Source: Prinia subflava (lineage: Eukaryota > Chordata > Aves > Passeriformes > Cisticolidae). From it: DNA of 64,000 bases. The stretch is taken from assembly GCF_021018805.1 (NCBI RefSeq), contig NC_086283.1, forward strand, positions 59,917,803 through 59,981,802. Reading direction: 5' to 3'. Below are positions 61,865 through 64,000 of this stretch, one piece after another (the stretch's first letter is position 1; the number at the start of each line of letters is the position of its first letter). The notes beneath the pieces are model-generated. The model was not told the origin of the DNA, ran no database searches, and worked only from the letters and a program-made list of their open reading frames with translations. The position numbers were made by a program, and so were the translations under genes.

Positions 61865-63930
61865 TTCTTTCCCCTTACTTGCATGGGAGTGCAGGGGAAA
61901 AAGCTTTCCTAGGGTCAGTTTACTGCGCATTCCATACTCCACGGCATTACTGGCCTCGTATAGGAGTGAGTTTGCCCTTACTTGCTTGTGAGGGAAGGGG
62001 AATAGGCTTGTCTCAGTTTCATAGATGTCCCTCCCTTCATGGTGTTACTGGTCTCGCACCAGGCCTTGCTTTCTCCTTACCTGCATGTGAGGGCTAGGGA
62101 ATAGGCTTTCATTGCCTCAGTTTAGTAGACATCCCACCCTCCTTGTTCTTCCTCAGCTGCTAGCAAGAGTTGCTTTCCCCTTACTTTCAGGGGAATATGC
62201 ATTTCTCGGCTCAGTTTAGTACATGCCCCTCCCTTCATAGTGTTACTGGGCTAGTAGCAGGAGTTGCTTTCACCTTACTTCCATGTGAGGGCAGGGGAAT
62301 AGGCATTTCTCAGCTCAGTTTAGTACACTTCTCCTCCATGGTGTTACTGGGCTGGTAGCAGGGAATGCATTCCTCTTACTTCCATGTGAGGGCAGGGGAA
62401 TAGGCTTCACTCAGCTCCATTTAGTACACTTAACCCTGTCACTGTTTCTGCTGGGTGGGTAGCAGAATTTTCTTTCCCCTTGCTTGCATGTGAGGGCAGG
62501 GGAATAGGCTTTCCTCGCCACAGTTTAGTAGATGTCCCTCCCTTCATAGTGTTACTGGGCTGGTAGCAGGAGTTGCTTTCCCCTTACTTCTATGTGAGGG
62601 CAGGGGAATAGGCTTTCCTCGGCTCAGTTTATCACACATCCGCCCCTCCATGGAATTACTGGGCTGGTAGTAGGAGTGAGATTCCACTTACTTGCATGTG
62701 AAGGCAGGGGAATATGCTTTCCTAGGCTCAGTTAGTGCATGTCCTCCCATCCATGGTGTTACTGGGCTGGTAGCAGTAGTTGTTTTCCCCTTACTTGCGT
62801 GTGAGGGTAGGGGAGTAGGCTTTGCTTGGCTCCATTTATGACATGTCCCTCCCTCCATGGTGTTACTGGGCCACCAGCACGTATTGCTTCCCACTTACCT
62901 TCATGTGAGGCAGGAGAATAGCCTTTCCTCATTTCAGTTTAGCACACATCCCCCCCTTCATGGAATTACTGGCCTGGTAGTGTGAGTCAGTTTCCCATTA
63001 CTTGCATGTGAGGGCAGGGGAATAGGCTTTCCTCGAGTCTGTTAAGTACGCATTCCCCTCTTCATGGTGTTACTGGGCTGGTAGTAGCAGTTGCTTTCCC
63101 CTTATTTGCATGTAAGGGGAGGGGAATAAGCTTTGCTCAGCTCTGTTTAGCACTTGTCCCCCTTCCTTTTAACTGTGCTAATAGCAAGAGTTGCTTTCCC
63201 CTTACTTGCATGTGAGGGAAGGGGAATAGGCTTTGCTTGGCGGAATTTAATATACATGTCCCCCTCCAAGTGTTACTGGGCTGGTAGCAGGAGCTGCTTT
63301 CTCCTTTACTGGCATGTGACAGCAGGGGAATAGGCATTCCTCGGCTTAGTTTAGTATACGTGCCCCCCACCAAGGAATTGCTGGGGTGGTAATAGGAGTT
63401 AGTTTCCCCTTACTTGCATGTGAGGGCAGGAGAATAACTTTCCTTGGCTCCGTTTAGTACATGCCCCCATCTTTATGGTGTTACTGGTCTGGCAGCAGCA
63501 GTTGCTTTCCCTTTACTTGTATGTGAGAGCAGGGGAATATACATTCCTAGGCTCAGTTTATTACACGTCCCCACCTCCATGGTGTTACTGGTCTGGCAGC
63601 AGGAGTTGTTTTCCCCTTACTTTCATGTGAGGACAGGGGAATAGGCTTTCCTCAGCTCAGTTTAGTAGACATCCCTCCCTCCATGGTGTTACTGCTCTTG
63701 TAGCAGGAGTGAGATTCCCCTTACTTGCATGTGACGGCAGGGGAATAGGCTTTGGTTGGCTCACTTTAGCAGATGTGCCCCCATCCTCATTGTTACTGGG
63801 CTGCTAACCAGAGTTGCTTTCCCCTTAGTTGCATGTGAGGGCTGAGGAATAGGCTTTGCCCAGCTATGTTTAGTATACATTCCCCCATCCATGGTGTTAC
63901 TGGGCTGGTATCAGGAGTTGTTTTCCCCTT
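61865..63930. repeat. Tandem array, 20 copies, 104-bp modal period
   Basis: Anchoring on the GGGGAATAGGC-like motif gives twenty occurrences from about 61898 to 63848. Intervals are almost all 103-104 bases, with a few of 96-101 at the left. Each unit reads roughly: TTCCCCTTACTTGCATGTGA, GGGCAGGGGAATAGGCTTT, CCTCGGCTCAGTTTAGTACA, CCCCTCCATGGTGTTACTGG, GCTGGTAGCAGGAGTTGC. Units differ by point changes and small indels. Short open frames repeating CEGRGI or similar are artefacts of the periodicity. The array is cut at its right end by an LTR, so its true length is unknown. Confidence 0.95.
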
Positions 63931-64000
63931 TGTCTTGGTTTGGAAAGACAGGTATCTTTCAGGAAAAACTGGAGTTTCCCTTGGAATGGAGAATGTAGAA
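63931..64000 (+). mobile_element. Start of an LTR, cut by window end
   Basis: Starts TGTCTTGGTTTGGAAAGACA directly after the last partial array unit and continues with AATGGAGAATGTAGAA. The abrupt change from array to LTR, with TG as the first bases, points to an insertion into the array. Family identity is from memory of passerine LTRs. Confidence 0.7.

Noticed and set aside
61865..63930. CRISPR array or coding repeat protein
   Set aside because: Units are about 104 bases and vary throughout, with no short constant repeat and variable spacer pattern, and the host is a vertebrate. Frames across the array are short and interrupted.

Overview
The window is vertebrate nuclear DNA, most likely from a bird and probably a passerine. 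It holds one recognisable protein gene split into eight small exons with GT..AG introns, a GC-rich CpG-island promoter, several CR1-type LINE fragments, and many LTR remnants. The LTR ends (TGTCCTGGTT..., ...ACCATGACA, TGTCTTGGTTTGG...) are of a type I associate with passerine genomes. No bacterial-style operons, tRNA, rRNA or CRISPR array were seen.

The gene is MTAP (S-methyl-5'-thioadenosine phosphorylase) on the + strand, from the ATG at 20509 to the stop at 56292. The eight coding pieces sum to 855 bases (284 residues plus stop). All splice phases agree, and the length is within one residue of the human protein (283). The ligand-contact residues of the family are present. The promoter lies in the CpG island around 20.17-20.89 kb, and two polyadenylation signals sit at 57118 and 57149. 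In birds MTAP is Z-linked and lies beside CDKN2A/B, so this is probably Z-chromosome sequence (established synteny plus inference).

Layout. 1-20170 is upstream intergenic DNA with no supported gene. It contains a perfect 19-bp-arm hairpin (1301-1346), three LTR elements (2161-3547 minus, 9346-10075 plus, 12639-13231 plus), two CR1 pieces and AT-rich tracts. 20170-57180 is MTAP. Intron 1 carries two solo LTRs, one with intact ends and a perfect 5-bp target-site duplication, and a long G/T-rich tract just before exon 2. Intron 2 carries a CR1 element split by a decayed antisense endogenous retrovirus (about 30131-33985) with pol and env-like remnants. Introns 4 and 5 carry CR1 fragments. Intron 7 carries a stack of three related LTR pieces. 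57180-61865 is downstream intergenic DNA with another CR1. 61865-63930 is a 20-copy tandem array with a 104-bp modal period. It is cut at 63931 by the start of another LTR that runs off the window.

Nothing here amounts to a clear new biological system. The best candidates for a second look are the 104-bp array and its possible higher-order pattern, the 19-bp hairpin, the ERV-in-CR1 nest, and the divergent patches of MTAP (exon 5 and the last exon). All calls are by eye. Family names for repeats are from memory and were not searched.
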